The position numbers and the translations under genes are program-made. Positions 1-8,578 of a stretch of 64,000 nucleotides of DNA are shown one piece after another (positions within the stretch are counted from its first letter, which is position 1; each line of letters starts with the position of its first letter). The notes beneath the pieces were generated by a model that made no database searches, had not been told where the DNA came from, and saw only the letters and a list, made by a program, of their open reading frames with translations. Source of the stretch: Mycolicibacterium sediminis (lineage in GTDB: Bacteria > Actinomycetota > Actinomycetes > Mycobacteriales > Mycobacteriaceae); assembly GCF_010731735.1 (NCBI RefSeq), contig NZ_AP022588.1, positions 744,001 through 808,000 of the forward strand, read 5' to 3'.

Positions 1-330
1 GCGGTGGCACGGCACGTCGACGAACTCGGCCCCGGCTGGTCCCCGTTCCCAGACATGCTGGTCGGTCACCGCTACGAGGCGACGACCGTGGCGGGTGACG
101 ACCTCTACGGTGCCGATCCGTTCGTGCTGCTCGCCAACGGGCTGCCGGGCGCGCGTGACGACATGGGCAGCCGCACGCTGGTGGTGGTCGGGACCCAGCT
201 GTCCGACGGGCGACCCGGCTTCGTCGTGCTGGCCGACAGGGCCGACCCCGTGGCCGGTGATCTCGCCGAGGGCGAGGAGCTGCAGGACCACGAGACCTGC
301 CCGCCCCCGGCCGGGCAGTGGCGAAAATGA
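1..330 (+). CDS. C-terminal part of an unidentified protein (5' end outside window)
   Basis: The reading frame is open from base 1 to a TGA at 328-330 and has no stop before the first possible start (GTG at 4), so the gene probably begins upstream of the window. The visible 109 residues are acidic, with a short hydrophobic strand (TLVVVGTQL) and a tail containing ETCPPP. No domain is recognised. It lies 60 bases upstream of the acyl-CoA dehydrogenase on the same strand and could share its transcript. The call rests on codon usage and the intact frame only. Confidence 0.45.
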   Translation, partial: AVARHVDELGPGWSPFPDMLVGHRYEATTVAGDDLYGADPFVLLANGLPGARDDMGSRTLVVVGTQLSDGRPGFVVLADRADPVAGDLAEGEELQDHETCPPPAGQWRK

Positions 331-390
331 TTCCCGACACGCCAACCGGGGTACGAGTGAACACATGTCCACTCAAACCCAGGGTCGACC

Positions 391-1776
391 ATGAGCTTCG
401 ACCTCACCCCCACGATCGCGCAGCACGACCTCGCCCGGCGCGCCCACGAGTTCGCCGAGCAGGTCGTCCGGCCGGTGGCCGCCGAGTACGACGCGCGCCA
501 GGAGTTCCCCTGGCCGGTGCTGGAGGAGGCCGCCCGACGGGGCTTCTACAGTCCGCTCTTCTACCGCGACCTGATCGGCGACCCGACGGGCCTGTCGCTG
601 CCCATGTTCATGGAGGAATTGTTCTGGGGATGTGCGGGCATCGGCCTCGCCGTCGTCATGCCCGCGCTGGCGCTGTCGGCCATCGGGCAGGCCGCCTCCC
701 CCGAACAGATGCTGGAGTGGGCGCCGGAGTGCTTCGGCAGCCCCGGCGACCTCAAGCTCGCGGCGCTGGCGATCTCCGAACCCGAGGGCGGCAGCGACGT
801 GCGCAACCTGCGCACCACCGCCCGCCGCGACGGTGACGACTGGATCATCGACGGCCACAAGATGTGGATCGGCAACGGCGGCATCGCCAACGTGCACGTC
901 GTCAACGCCAACGTCGACCCCGAACTCGGCCACAAGGGCCAGGCGCTGTTCATCGTCCCCGGCGGCACGCCCGGCCTGGAGATGGTGCGCAAGCTCGACA
1001 AGCTGGGGTGCCGCGCGTCGCACACCGCGGAACTCACGTTCGACAACGTCCGGGTGCCCGGCGCGAACCTGCTCGGCGGTCACGAGAAGCTCGAGCACAA
1101 GCTGGCCAAGGCCCGCGAGGCCGTCGAGGGCGGCAAGCACTCCGGGTCCGCGACGCTCGGCGCGCTCGAGCAGACCCGGCCGATGGTCGCCGCGCAGGCG
1201 CTCGGGATCAGCCGGGCCGCACTCGAGTACGCGACGAGCTACGCGAACGACCGCGAGGCGTTCGGCGCTCCCATCATCGACAACCAGGGCATCGCCTTCC
1301 CGCTCGCCGACCTGGCCACCCAGCTCGACGCCGCCCGTCTGCTGACGTGGCGGGCGTCGTGGATGGCGGCGACCGGCGTGCCGTTCGAACGCGGCGAGGG
1401 CTCGATGGCCAAGCTCGCAGCCACCGAGTTGGCGGTCAAGACCACCGAGCGGGCCATCCAGACCATGGGCGGCTACGGCTACATCACCGACCATCCGGTG
1501 GAGAAGTGGTACCGCGACGCCAAGCTCTACACGATCTTCGAGGGCACCAGCGAGATCCAGCGGATGGTCATCTCCAACGCGCTGGGCGCGGCCGACGGCA
1601 GGCCCCCGATGCACGTCGACCTGGATCCCACCGGCGGTCCGCTGAACGCCTGGTTCGGACGCGGCACGCCGGCCCGGACCAGGGTCGCGAACAGGGCGCT
1701 CGAGGCGCGGCACCGCGTCCCCGGGCCCGTCATGGACGTGGCGATGAAGGTGTTGCGACCCCCGCGTAAGAAATGA
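391..1776 (+). CDS. acyl-CoA dehydrogenase (FadE family)
   Basis: A 461-residue flavoenzyme of the acyl-CoA dehydrogenase superfamily, which introduces the alpha-beta double bond into a CoA thioester using FAD and passes electrons to ETF. The N-terminal helical domain is followed by the FAD/substrate strand region (AISEPEGGSDV, about 129-139) and the C-terminal helical domain. The IFEGTSEIQR segment near residue 383 carries the glutamate expected as catalytic base, and GGYGYI precedes it as in the family. The protein is about 70 residues longer than a minimal member because of a basic, Pro/Arg-rich tail. No strong Shine-Dalgarno is visible before the ATG. Substrate cannot be assigned from sequence. 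Confidence 0.9.
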   Translation: MSFDLTPTIAQHDLARRAHEFAEQVVRPVAAEYDARQEFPWPVLEEAARRGFYSPLFYRDLIGDPTGLSLPMFMEELFWGCAGIGLAVVMPALALSAIGQAASPEQMLEWAPECFGSPGDLKLAALAISEPEGGSDVRNLRTTARRDGDDWIIDGHKMWIGNGGIANVHVVNANVDPELGHKGQALFIVPGGTPGLEMVRKLDKLGCRASHTAELTFDNVRVPGANLLGGHEKLEHKLAKAREAVEGGKHSGSATLGALEQTRPMVAAQALGISRAALEYATSYANDREAFGAPIIDNQGIAFPLADLATQLDAARLLTWRASWMAATGVPFERGEGSMAKLAATELAVKTTERAIQTMGGYGYITDHPVEKWYRDAKLYTIFEGTSEIQRMVISNALGAADGRPPMHVDLDPTGGPLNAWFGRGTPARTRVANRALEARHRVPGPVMDVAMKVLRPPRKK

Positions 1777-1873
1777 CGGACGATGTTCGCGGTACCCCTG
1801 GTATCGCCTCGGCTGTTCTGGCAACATTACCGGTCGGTAGGGTTCCCTCGTCCGTTCTAATCGACAGGTGGAA

Positions 1874-3727
1874 ATGACAGTGGAGTCGTTGCAGTCGAGC
1901 GTCACGTTCGTGGCCGCTCAAGGTACCGAGGGCGGCGGCGCCGCCCTCAACGAGATCATCGGCCTGTCCGTGGGCGGGCTCGTCATCGGCGTCGCCCTGC
2001 TCTGGATCGGCTACCTCCACCGAATGCGCAAGATCACCTGGTTGCACAACCTGGGTGAATGGACCGGCCGGAAGTTCAACCGACCGGCCTGGGTGGCGCT
2101 GCCGATCGCGTTGTTCATCACGACGATCATCAGCGCACTGTTCGGATTCATCTGGGACGTCAGCCTGCACATCGGCAACGGCCGCGACTCCGGTCCGCTC
2201 GCGAACCCCGCGCACTACTTCATCCTGTTCGGTCTCTTCATCCTGTTCGTCGCCGGCTGCACCGCATGCGTGCTGCCCTACGACAAGCCCGGTCCGTCGG
2301 CCGTGCGCATCACCCGGCACTGGTACGCCCCCGTCGGCGGCATCCTGATGGCCGGCTGCGGCCTCTACGCACTGATCGGCTTCCCGCTCGACGACGTCTG
2401 GCACCGCATCTTCGGCCAGGACGTCACGCTGTGGGGTCCCACCCACCTCATGCTGATCGGCGGCGCCGGCTTCTCGACGCTGACAGCGCTGTTCCTCGAG
2501 CACGAGGGCCGCCGCGCCGTGGGTGAGGACAAGCCGAAGGACGGCCCCGGCATCAAGTTCATCCAGTACCTGGCGTTCGGCGGCATCGTGATCGGCCTGT
2601 CGGTGTTCCAGGTGGAGTTCGACTTCGGCGTCATGCAGTTCCGCCAGGTGTTCGAGCCGATGCTGATCGCCGCCGCCGGTGCCTTCGCACTGGTGGCCGC
2701 GCGGATCATGTTGGGCCGCGGGGCTGCCATCATCGCGGCGATCCTGGCCCTCGCACTGCGCGGCATCGTCGCGGTCATCGTCGGCCCGGTCCTCGGCGCA
2801 CCGATCAACTGGTTCGCCCTCTACCTGGGCGCCGCCGTCGTCGTCGAGCTGATCGCGCTGACCCCGCTGTTCAAGAAGCCCCTGCTGTTCGGTCTCGTCG
2901 CCGGCCTCGGCGTCGCGACCATCGGCCTGTGGCTGGAGTCGTTCTGGATCGACGCCGTCTACCGCTACTCGTGGCCGACGAGCATCTGGCCCGAGGCGCT
3001 CGCCATGGCCGTGCCGGTCGCCGCACTCGTCGGCGTGTGCGGCGCGATGGTCGGAATGGTGCTCACCAATCAGAAGCTGCCGAGCCGTGCGATCGGCATC
3101 GGCATCGTCACCCTCGCGGTCATCGCCATCGGCGGCGCCACCGCCAACGGTCTGCGCTACGACGTGCCGCAGAACGCCACGGCGTCCTTCACGATGACCG
3201 AGGCACCACCCATCGGCGATCAGCGCATGATGACCGCCGACATCCGGATCAACCCGCCGGACCTCGTCAGCGAGGACCCCAACTGGGTGTCGGTGCTGGG
3301 CTGGCAAGGCGGACTGGACAACCAGCGTGGCATCTTCGTCGACCAGCTCGAGAAGGTCGGCCCCGGCCACTACGTGTCGACCCAGCCGATGCCGGTGTCC
3401 GGATCGTGGAAGACGCTGCTACGCCTGCACGACGGGCGGACCCTGGCCGCGGTCCCGATCTACCTGCACGGTGACCCCGGCATCGGCGCACCCGAGGTGC
3501 CCGCCGAAGCGTCCATGACGCGGCCGTTCGTCTCCGAGATCACCATCCTGCAGCGCGAGCGCAGTACCGACATCCCGCAGTCGCTGTGGCTGATCGGCTG
3601 CCTCACCGTGCTCGCCGGCACGCTGATCATGATCGCCGGCCTCACCTGGGGCGCGGGTCGACTCAACAAGAACGAGCCGACCAAGAGCGTCTCGGACCGG
3701 CAACCGGAGCCCTCCGGGCAGGCATGA
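1874..3727 (+). CDS. large polytopic membrane protein with extracytoplasmic C-terminal domain
   Basis: A 617-residue integral membrane protein. About twelve hydrophobic segments fill residues 25-425. A soluble segment of about 125 residues follows (roughly 425-560, with WVSVLGWQGGLDNQRG and the SGSWKTLLRLHDGR region), then one last membrane helix and a charged cytoplasmic tail. The soluble part resembles the beta-sandwich domains seen in copper-resistance and YtkA/FixH-like proteins, but this is only a resemblance. The ATG at 1874 is preferred over an in-frame GTG at 1868 because AGGTGG just upstream can act as ribosome binding site. Its stop overlaps the next start (ATGA), making it the first gene of a four-gene coupled operon. 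Function unknown. Confidence 0.8.
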   Translation: MTVESLQSSVTFVAAQGTEGGGAALNEIIGLSVGGLVIGVALLWIGYLHRMRKITWLHNLGEWTGRKFNRPAWVALPIALFITTIISALFGFIWDVSLHIGNGRDSGPLANPAHYFILFGLFILFVAGCTACVLPYDKPGPSAVRITRHWYAPVGGILMAGCGLYALIGFPLDDVWHRIFGQDVTLWGPTHLMLIGGAGFSTLTALFLEHEGRRAVGEDKPKDGPGIKFIQYLAFGGIVIGLSVFQVEFDFGVMQFRQVFEPMLIAAAGAFALVAARIMLGRGAAIIAAILALALRGIVAVIVGPVLGAPINWFALYLGAAVVVELIALTPLFKKPLLFGLVAGLGVATIGLWLESFWIDAVYRYSWPTSIWPEALAMAVPVAALVGVCGAMVGMVLTNQKLPSRAIGIGIVTLAVIAIGGATANGLRYDVPQNATASFTMTEAPPIGDQRMMTADIRINPPDLVSEDPNWVSVLGWQGGLDNQRGIFVDQLEKVGPGHYVSTQPMPVSGSWKTLLRLHDGRTLAAVPIYLHGDPGIGAPEVPAEASMTRPFVSEITILQRERSTDIPQSLWLIGCLTVLAGTLIMIAGLTWGAGRLNKNEPTKSVSDRQPEPSGQA

Positions 3728-3918
3728 CGTCCACCCCCGAGGTCGAGTTCCTCGCCGACCACTCGGCACTGCTCGCCATCCCGGCGTTCGCCCCGGCGAT
3801 CGCCGTGGTGGGAGTGGTCGTCTGGATCGCGATGCGCGACCGGCTCCGAGGCGACGACGAGGACGACGACCTGCACAGCGATTCGCCGGCCTCGTCCGGC
3901 GAGGATGGGACACCGTGA
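3724..3918 (+). CDS. small single-pass membrane protein (64 aa)
   Basis: Short gene whose ATG overlaps the stop of the large membrane protein (ATGA) and whose own stop overlaps the next GTG start (GTGA). It encodes 64 residues: a short N-terminal segment, one hydrophobic helix (about 18-38, IPAFAPAIAVVGVVVWIAM), a basic RDRLRG stop-transfer motif and a very acidic tail (DDEDDD). The double overlap, the membrane topology and the conserved-looking position between two membrane-associated genes support it as real. It probably assists or bridges the operon's larger membrane proteins; this is inference from context. Confidence 0.75.
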   Translation: MTSTPEVEFLADHSALLAIPAFAPAIAVVGVVVWIAMRDRLRGDDEDDDLHSDSPASSGEDGTP

Positions 3919-4355
3919 AGACCCCTCTGACCCGGACCCTGGTCGCTCTCACGGCCGCAGCTCTGGTCACCGCAGGCTGCAGCGGATCGACCGACACCGC
4001 CATGAGTAGCGCTCCCGCGCAACCGAGTTCGGGCGCGCCGGCGTCGACGGGTGCCCCGGCGCTCACCGACGATCAGAACCCGCCCGCGCGGGTCACGGTC
4101 GACGTCACGATCGCGAACGGCCGGGTCACCCCGACCAACGACCAGGTCGACGCAAAGGTCGGCGAGCCGATCGTCGTCCGGGTCAACAGTGACGCCGCCG
4201 ACGAACTGCACGTGCACTCCAATCCCGAGCACTCGTTCCCGATCGAGGCGAAGAACGGCCAGCAGTTCCAGTTCACCGTCGACGTGCCCGGCAAGGTCGA
4301 CGTCGAACTGCACGAGCTGAACAAGACCGTCGCCACCATCGCCGTTCAACAGTGA
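3915..4355 (+). CDS. cupredoxin-like lipoprotein
   Basis: A 146-residue exported lipoprotein. It has a basic start, a hydrophobic segment and a lipobox ending LVTAGC with the lipidated cysteine at residue 22, followed by a Ser/Ala/Pro-rich linker. Residues 58-146 look like the cupredoxin_1 (EfeO-type) beta-sandwich: TIANGRVTPTNDQV, then ELHVHSNPEHSF and VDVELHELN. The His-rich loops could bind metal, but the cysteine of classical blue copper proteins is absent, so electron transfer through a type-1 site is not supported. GTG start and stop both overlap neighbouring genes (GTGA), so expression is coupled. Likely role is extracytoplasmic metal or redox handling with the adjacent membrane proteins. 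Confidence 0.82.
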   Translation: MKTPLTRTLVALTAAALVTAGCSGSTDTAMSSAPAQPSSGAPASTGAPALTDDQNPPARVTVDVTIANGRVTPTNDQVDAKVGEPIVVRVNSDAADELHVHSNPEHSFPIEAKNGQQFQFTVDVPGKVDVELHELNKTVATIAVQQ

Positions 4356-5677
4356 CGACGGGTCCCACCACCGAACTCCTCGCGCACGGGCTCGGCGGAT
4401 CGGCCGACCTGCCGATCCCGGTGACCTATGCGCTCGTCGGCGCCGCGTGGGCATTGACGTTCACATTCGCCGTCGTGGCGCTGGCGTGGAAGAAGCCGCG
4501 CTTCGATCCCGCCACGCAGGGCCGGCCGCTGCCGCAGTGGGTCACCGCGGCCGTCGACTCGCCTGCCGTGCGCTGGACGATCGCGGTGCTGGCGCTGCTG
4601 CTGGCCGTCTGGGTCGGCGTGGCGACGGTCGCGGGCCCGCAGACCGGTGAGAACGCGCTACCCGGCGTGTTCTACGTGCTGCTGTGGGTCGGTCTGGTCG
4701 CGCTGTCGGTGCTGATCGGACCGGTGTGGCGGCTGCTCTCACCGGTCCGCACGGTGTACCGGCTGCTACCGATGTCCCGGCGCCGACCGCCGGCGGCGTA
4801 TCCCGTCCGGCTCGGCTACTGGCCCGCGGCGTTCGGCCTCTTCGCGTTCGTCTGGCTCGAGCTGGCCAGCCCCGACCCCGGCTCGCTGACCGCCGTCGAG
4901 ACGTGGCTGCTCGTGTACCTCGCGGTGACGCTGGTGGGCACGCTCGTCTTCGGCACGCGGTGGCCATCGAACGCCGACCCCTTCGAGGTGTACGGCATCG
5001 CGGCCTCCCGTGCCGCCCCATTCCGCCGCAACGACGACGGCCGGATCGCCGTCGGCAACCCGTTCGACCACCTGCCGTCGCTGCCGGTCCGGCCGGGCAC
5101 CGTCGCCGTACTGGCGGTGCTGCTCGGGTCGACGGCGTTCGACAGCTTCTCGGCGATGCCGGGGTGGCGCGGGTTCGTCGACGACGTGTCGTCGGGATCG
5201 GTGTGGCTCGCCGTCCTGGTGCGGACGCTGGGCCTGCTGACCTTCGCCGTCGTCGTCGGCGTGACGTTCAGCCTCGCCGCGCGTGCGACCGGCGGCGTCG
5301 ACCGCGCGACCCGCCGCGAGCTGCCCGGTCTGATGGCGCACTCGCTGATCCCGATCGTGATCGGCTACGTGTTCGCCCACTACCTGACCTACCTCATCGA
5401 GCGTGGTCAGCAGACCGTGCTGCGCCTCGCCGATCCGTTCGGCTCGGGCTGGCTGGGCGACGCCGGGGTGTCCTATCTGCTGTCGATGCATCCCGCGGTA
5501 CTCGCGACCCTAAAGGTCGGGTTCGTCGTGCTCGGCCACGTCGCCGGCGTGATCGCCGCCCACGACCGGGCGCTGCGCGTGCTGCCCAAGCGGCACCAGC
5601 TGACCGGGCAGTTGGCGATGATGCTGGTGATGGTGGGCTACACGTTCACCGGGCTGTACCTGTTGTTCGGCGGCTAG
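4352..5677 (+). CDS. polytopic membrane protein, similar to proteins annotated fenitrothion hydrolase
   Basis: A 441-residue membrane protein with roughly ten hydrophobic helices (first at about 22-44, then 70-90, 100-125, 150-175 and several more to the C-terminus). Actinobacterial proteins of this size next to cupredoxin lipoproteins are commonly named fenitrothion hydrolase in databases. I recall that name from annotation, and nothing in this sequence shows hydrolase residues, so it should not be read as a function. A conserved-looking motif FEVYG with NPFDHLPSLPVRPG lies between helices near residues 210-245. It ends the operon, translationally coupled through GTGA at 4352. A transport or metal-handling role is as likely as catalysis. 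Confidence 0.75.
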   Translation: MTTGPTTELLAHGLGGSADLPIPVTYALVGAAWALTFTFAVVALAWKKPRFDPATQGRPLPQWVTAAVDSPAVRWTIAVLALLLAVWVGVATVAGPQTGENALPGVFYVLLWVGLVALSVLIGPVWRLLSPVRTVYRLLPMSRRRPPAAYPVRLGYWPAAFGLFAFVWLELASPDPGSLTAVETWLLVYLAVTLVGTLVFGTRWPSNADPFEVYGIAASRAAPFRRNDDGRIAVGNPFDHLPSLPVRPGTVAVLAVLLGSTAFDSFSAMPGWRGFVDDVSSGSVWLAVLVRTLGLLTFAVVVGVTFSLAARATGGVDRATRRELPGLMAHSLIPIVIGYVFAHYLTYLIERGQQTVLRLADPFGSGWLGDAGVSYLLSMHPAVLATLKVGFVVLGHVAGVIAAHDRALRVLPKRHQLTGQLAMMLVMVGYTFTGLYLLFGG

Positions 5678-5680
5678 CCT
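5675..5680 (+). promoter_or_regulatory. -10 element for leaderless pncA mRNA
   Basis: TAGCCT lies seven bases before the pncA ATG and includes the TAG stop codon of the upstream gene. The spacing fits a leaderless mycobacterial promoter. No clear -35 box is seen, which is usual for this class. Confidence 0.45.
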
Positions 5681-5687
5681 GACACGC

Positions 5688-6245
5688 ATGCGCGCGCTGA
5701 TCGTCGTCGACGTCCAGAACGACTTCTGTGAGGGCGGCTCGCTGGCCGTCGAGGGCGGCGTCGAGGTCGCGCAGTCGATCAGCGCGCTGCTCGCCCACCA
5801 TGACTACGACCACGTCGTCGCAACGAAGGACTACCACGTCGACCCGGGCGGTCACTTCTCCGACGAACCCGACTTCCGCGACTCCTGGCCGCCGCACTGC
5901 GTGGTGGGCACGTCCGGCGTCGAGTTCCACCCGGCCTTCGATCCGAGCGCCGTCGAGGCCGTGTTCCACAAGGGCCACTACTCGGCCGCCTACAGCGGAT
6001 TCGAGGGCGTCGACGCCGGTGACGACGCGACGACCCTGGCCGATTGGCTGCGCGCCCACGACGTCGATGCCGTGGACGTCGTCGGCATCGCGACCGACTA
6101 CTGCGTGAAGGCCACCGCGGCCGACGCGGCTGCCGCCGGTTTCACCACCCGGGTCCTGCTGGACCTGACCGCGGGGGTGTCGCCGACGACGACCGCCGAC
6201 GCGGTGGACGCCTTGCGTTCCGCGGGCGTCGAGGTCGCGGGTTAG
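5688..6245 (+). CDS. pncA: nicotinamidase/pyrazinamidase
   Basis: A 185-residue cysteine amidase of the isochorismatase-like fold, very close in length and motifs to M. tuberculosis PncA (186 aa). It converts nicotinamide to nicotinate for NAD recycling and activates pyrazinamide in species that take the drug up. The catalytic triad is visible as Asp8 (VVDVQNDF), Lys95 (FHKG) and Cys139 (GIATDYCV). The metal ligands correspond to Asp48, His50, His56 and His70 (ATKDYHVDPGGHF and WPPH). The histidine just before the catalytic cysteine in M. tuberculosis is tyrosine here. A -10 box immediately upstream suggests leaderless transcription. The stop overlaps that of the convergent PepSY gene by four bases. 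Confidence 0.96.
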   Translation: MRALIVVDVQNDFCEGGSLAVEGGVEVAQSISALLAHHDYDHVVATKDYHVDPGGHFSDEPDFRDSWPPHCVVGTSGVEFHPAFDPSAVEAVFHKGHYSAAYSGFEGVDAGDDATTLADWLRAHDVDAVDVVGIATDYCVKATAADAAAAGFTTRVLLDLTAGVSPTTTADAVDALRSAGVEVAG

Positions 6246-7663
6246 GCCTCGAGCAGCGCCTCGGTGGCCACGGTCCGTCGGCGCTTGACCGCACCGACGA
6301 CGAGGTCGACGACGACGAACGCGGCCAGGCTGATGCCGAACAGGGGGAGGAACCAGCCGACGGCGACGGCCAGTACGACGACGGCCGTCAGCGCAGCCGG
6401 GTGCAGGGTGCGGAGCGTGCCGCGCAGCGGCGGTCGGCCCGCGGCCCATGCCGAACCGCGCGTGGGTCGGCGCTGCCACCACATCCGGTATCCGCGCACC
6501 ACGATCGTGATGAGCCCGATCGCGACGAGCGCCAGCACCAACTGGTTGGCGATGCCGAACAGGATGCCCATGTGCGCACCGATCGCCCAGTCGGTCAGCT
6601 TCGCCAGGAACGGCCAGTCCGCGAAGTTCACCCGGTCGGTCACGGCACCCGTGTCGGGGTCGACCGAGATGGCGTCGTATCGGGTGGGCCAGTCGCGCTT
6701 GTTCTCGGCCACCTGCCAGCCCTCGCCGTGCTCGGCGGGCGGGTACATCCACATCGGCCCCTCGAGGCCGGCGTCCGCCGCCGAGCGCAGCGCGGTGTCG
6801 GCGCCGTAGAGCAGGCCGTCGCCGCCCGTGGGCGCCGGCATCGCGCCGTGCTGATGTCCGCCGACAGCGGTGTCGGGTCCGGCGGCGGCCAGTGCGGTGT
6901 CGACCGACGGCGCGGTCATGTCGAGGTGCGCCTGCACCGCATTGACCGACTGGCCGCCGTAACGCGACCACGTCACCCCCGTCACCGACAGGCCAAGCAG
7001 CGCGACGACGATCCACACGCCGACGGCGCCGTGCCACGACAGCGTGCGCCGACGGTCCTTCTTCTCGCGGTCGGGCAGCGCGATGCGGTTGAGCTTCCTG
7101 GTGTCCCGCCGGTGCAGGTACCAGAGCGCGAGGCCCGCGAGCGAGATCACCCAGAGCCAGCTCGCGGCCAGCTCGCTGTAGTTGCGGCCGATCGCGTCGA
7201 GGTGCAGGTTGCGGTGCAGTTCGTCGAGCCACGCCCGCAGCGGCATCCACTGCCCGAACGTCGTCAGCGCACCGCGGACCTCGCCGGTGTAGGGATCGAC
7301 GAAGACCGTCCGCGCGTAGTCGGGCGGGACGTCGTCCACCGCGAGCGTCACCTGCGTGGTCTCGTCGGCGCCGTCGGGAGGACGGATGCTCTCGACCGTC
7401 CCCTCGGGATGCGCGGCGCGCGCCGCCTGGAGCTGGTCGGCCAGCGGCAGTCGCTGGTCGCCCACCTGGTCGACCGTCAGCTGGTCCCGGTAGACGAACT
7501 CGTCGAGCTGCGGGACGAGCGCGTAGAGCAGTCCGGTGACCGCGGCGATCAGGATGAAGGGGCCGACGAAGACGCCGGCGTAGAAGTGCAGGCGGAGCAG
7601 GATCGGGCGCAGACCGCGGAGTCGTCGTCGCGCGGGAGCGGGGTTCGGGGCAGGGGTCGTCAT
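6242..7663 (-). CDS. PepSY-associated transmembrane protein
   Basis: A 473-residue inner-membrane protein of the PepSY-TM (iron-regulated membrane protein) family. The ATG at 7663 is chosen because residues from MTTPAPNP onward match the family's short basic N-terminus; a longer frame exists to 7714. A first helix follows LHFYAGVFVGPF, then a PepSY-like extracytoplasmic domain with VFVDPYTGEV. Next come W-L-DELHRNLHLD before a second helix group, a second periplasmic stretch containing GHQHGAMP, and GAHMGILFG before the final helices. These conserved His positions in or near helices suggest heme or metal binding, as proposed for ferric-reductase-like PepSY proteins. The gene converges on pncA and probably follows the membrane-protein gene at 7811-8353. 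Confidence 0.85.
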   Translation of the reverse strand: MTTPAPNPAPARRRLRGLRPILLRLHFYAGVFVGPFILIAAVTGLLYALVPQLDEFVYRDQLTVDQVGDQRLPLADQLQAARAAHPEGTVESIRPPDGADETTQVTLAVDDVPPDYARTVFVDPYTGEVRGALTTFGQWMPLRAWLDELHRNLHLDAIGRNYSELAASWLWVISLAGLALWYLHRRDTRKLNRIALPDREKKDRRRTLSWHGAVGVWIVVALLGLSVTGVTWSRYGGQSVNAVQAHLDMTAPSVDTALAAAGPDTAVGGHQHGAMPAPTGGDGLLYGADTALRSAADAGLEGPMWMYPPAEHGEGWQVAENKRDWPTRYDAISVDPDTGAVTDRVNFADWPFLAKLTDWAIGAHMGILFGIANQLVLALVAIGLITIVVRGYRMWWQRRPTRGSAWAAGRPPLRGTLRTLHPAALTAVVVLAVAVGWFLPLFGISLAAFVVVDLVVGAVKRRRTVATEALLEA

Positions 7664-7810
7664 GACAGGTGGCCTTCGAGGCAGGGCGGCGCGCGGGAGC
7701 GCTGGGAAGCGCACGGGCGCGCCGCGAAGAGGGGTCGTCGATGCGAGGCGTCGACGGCGGAGGCCGTCACGCCGGCCGTGGTCACACGGCGGAGGGCACG
7801 TCGAGAGAAG

Positions 7811-8353
7811 TCAGTGGGCGACGGCCACGGGCGGCGCGCGCATGCCCAGCGCCGATGGCATGAACGCCGATGTCACGACGACGCGGGAGCGGGTGCGGCG
7901 CACCGGCCGGCAGACCGGTCGCGTGGCCGCGGTCGCGAACAGCCGCAGCCAGGACAGCACCGAGGCGCCGACCACGTAGAGGTACTCGGCCGCGCAGATG
8001 ACGGCGCCGAGGACCAGTGCTGCGGTGGCGTGCGCGGCCAGCATCGGCGGGGTCATCCCCATGCCCGCGTGGTGATGGCCGGTCGCGGCGAAGATGACGT
8101 GGGACAGCGCCTGCCCGACGCAGAGCGCGATGACGACGGCGACGAGGCACAGCCGGCGGTTCTGCCGACTCACCTCGCCCGCGACGGCGCCGGTGATCGC
8201 GCAGGCCAGCACGGCGGTGACGAGGGCGCCACCGTGCGGTACGCCGCCACCGCCGAATGCGTGGGCCGACGTGGCGACGAGGACGGAGGCCGCACCGACG
8301 AGGCCGCCGCGCAGGCCGCGTGCCAGCGTCGACGGAGTCCTCACCGTCAGCAC
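7811..8353 (-). CDS. membrane protein with His/Met-rich loop
   Basis: A 180-residue protein with four or five hydrophobic segments. The motif ATGHHHAGMGM (about residues 92-102) looks like a copper- or heme-binding loop. GTG at 8353 is preferred over the longer frame to 8509 because the extra residues do not resemble membrane-protein sequence and a purine-rich stretch plus a palindrome lie directly upstream. The C-terminal part is basic and ends in ALGMRAPPVAVAH. It is transcribed toward the PepSY gene, 147 bases away, so the two may form a metal- or heme-linked unit. No family is confidently recognised. Confidence 0.6.
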   Translation of the reverse strand: MLTVRTPSTLARGLRGGLVGAASVLVATSAHAFGGGGVPHGGALVTAVLACAITGAVAGEVSRQNRRLCLVAVVIALCVGQALSHVIFAATGHHHAGMGMTPPMLAAHATAALVLGAVICAAEYLYVVGASVLSWLRLFATAATRPVCRPVRRTRSRVVVTSAFMPSALGMRAPPVAVAH

Positions 8354-8356
8354 CCT

Positions 8357-8374
8357 ACTACTGCCCCTAGTAGT
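8357..8374. promoter_or_regulatory. inverted repeat, candidate operator (BlaI/CopY-like)
   Basis: ACTACTGCCCCTAGTAGT is a perfect 6-bp inverted repeat with a 6-bp spacer. It begins four bases upstream of the GTG at 8353 on the minus strand. ACTAC/GTAGT half-sites resemble those bound by BlaI/MecI/CopY-type winged-helix repressors. No such regulator is in the window, so the assignment is inference from motif and position. Confidence 0.5.
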
Positions 8375-8578
8375 GCTCCCGGTGGCGGAAATCTTCGCCG
8401 GTGACAGTTCCCACACCGCCGGCGCCGCTGGTTTGCACGGGGCGGTAAACGGGCAGATCACAGCGTGCAGCCACGCCCCATACCCCGGTAGCAGCGTCCT
8501 GCTCACCATGCTCGGTCACCCGGGTACGTCGTATCGTGCCCTGACCACCGACACCACATCAGCAAGAAGGATGACCCC

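Noticed and set aside
1730..3370. 546-aa minus-strand frame opposite the 617-aa membrane protein
   Set aside because: It is Asp/Glu/Gln/Arg-rich low-complexity translation, antisense to a gene with clear helices and operon context.
4352..5677. Organophosphate (fenitrothion) hydrolase function
   Set aside because: The name comes from automatic annotation of relatives; no hydrolase motif or soluble catalytic domain is visible.
6044..8404. 786-aa plus-strand frame across pncA and the PepSY region
   Set aside because: It overlaps three well-supported genes, and its composition (Arg, Gly, Asp) is typical of GC-rich antisense frames.
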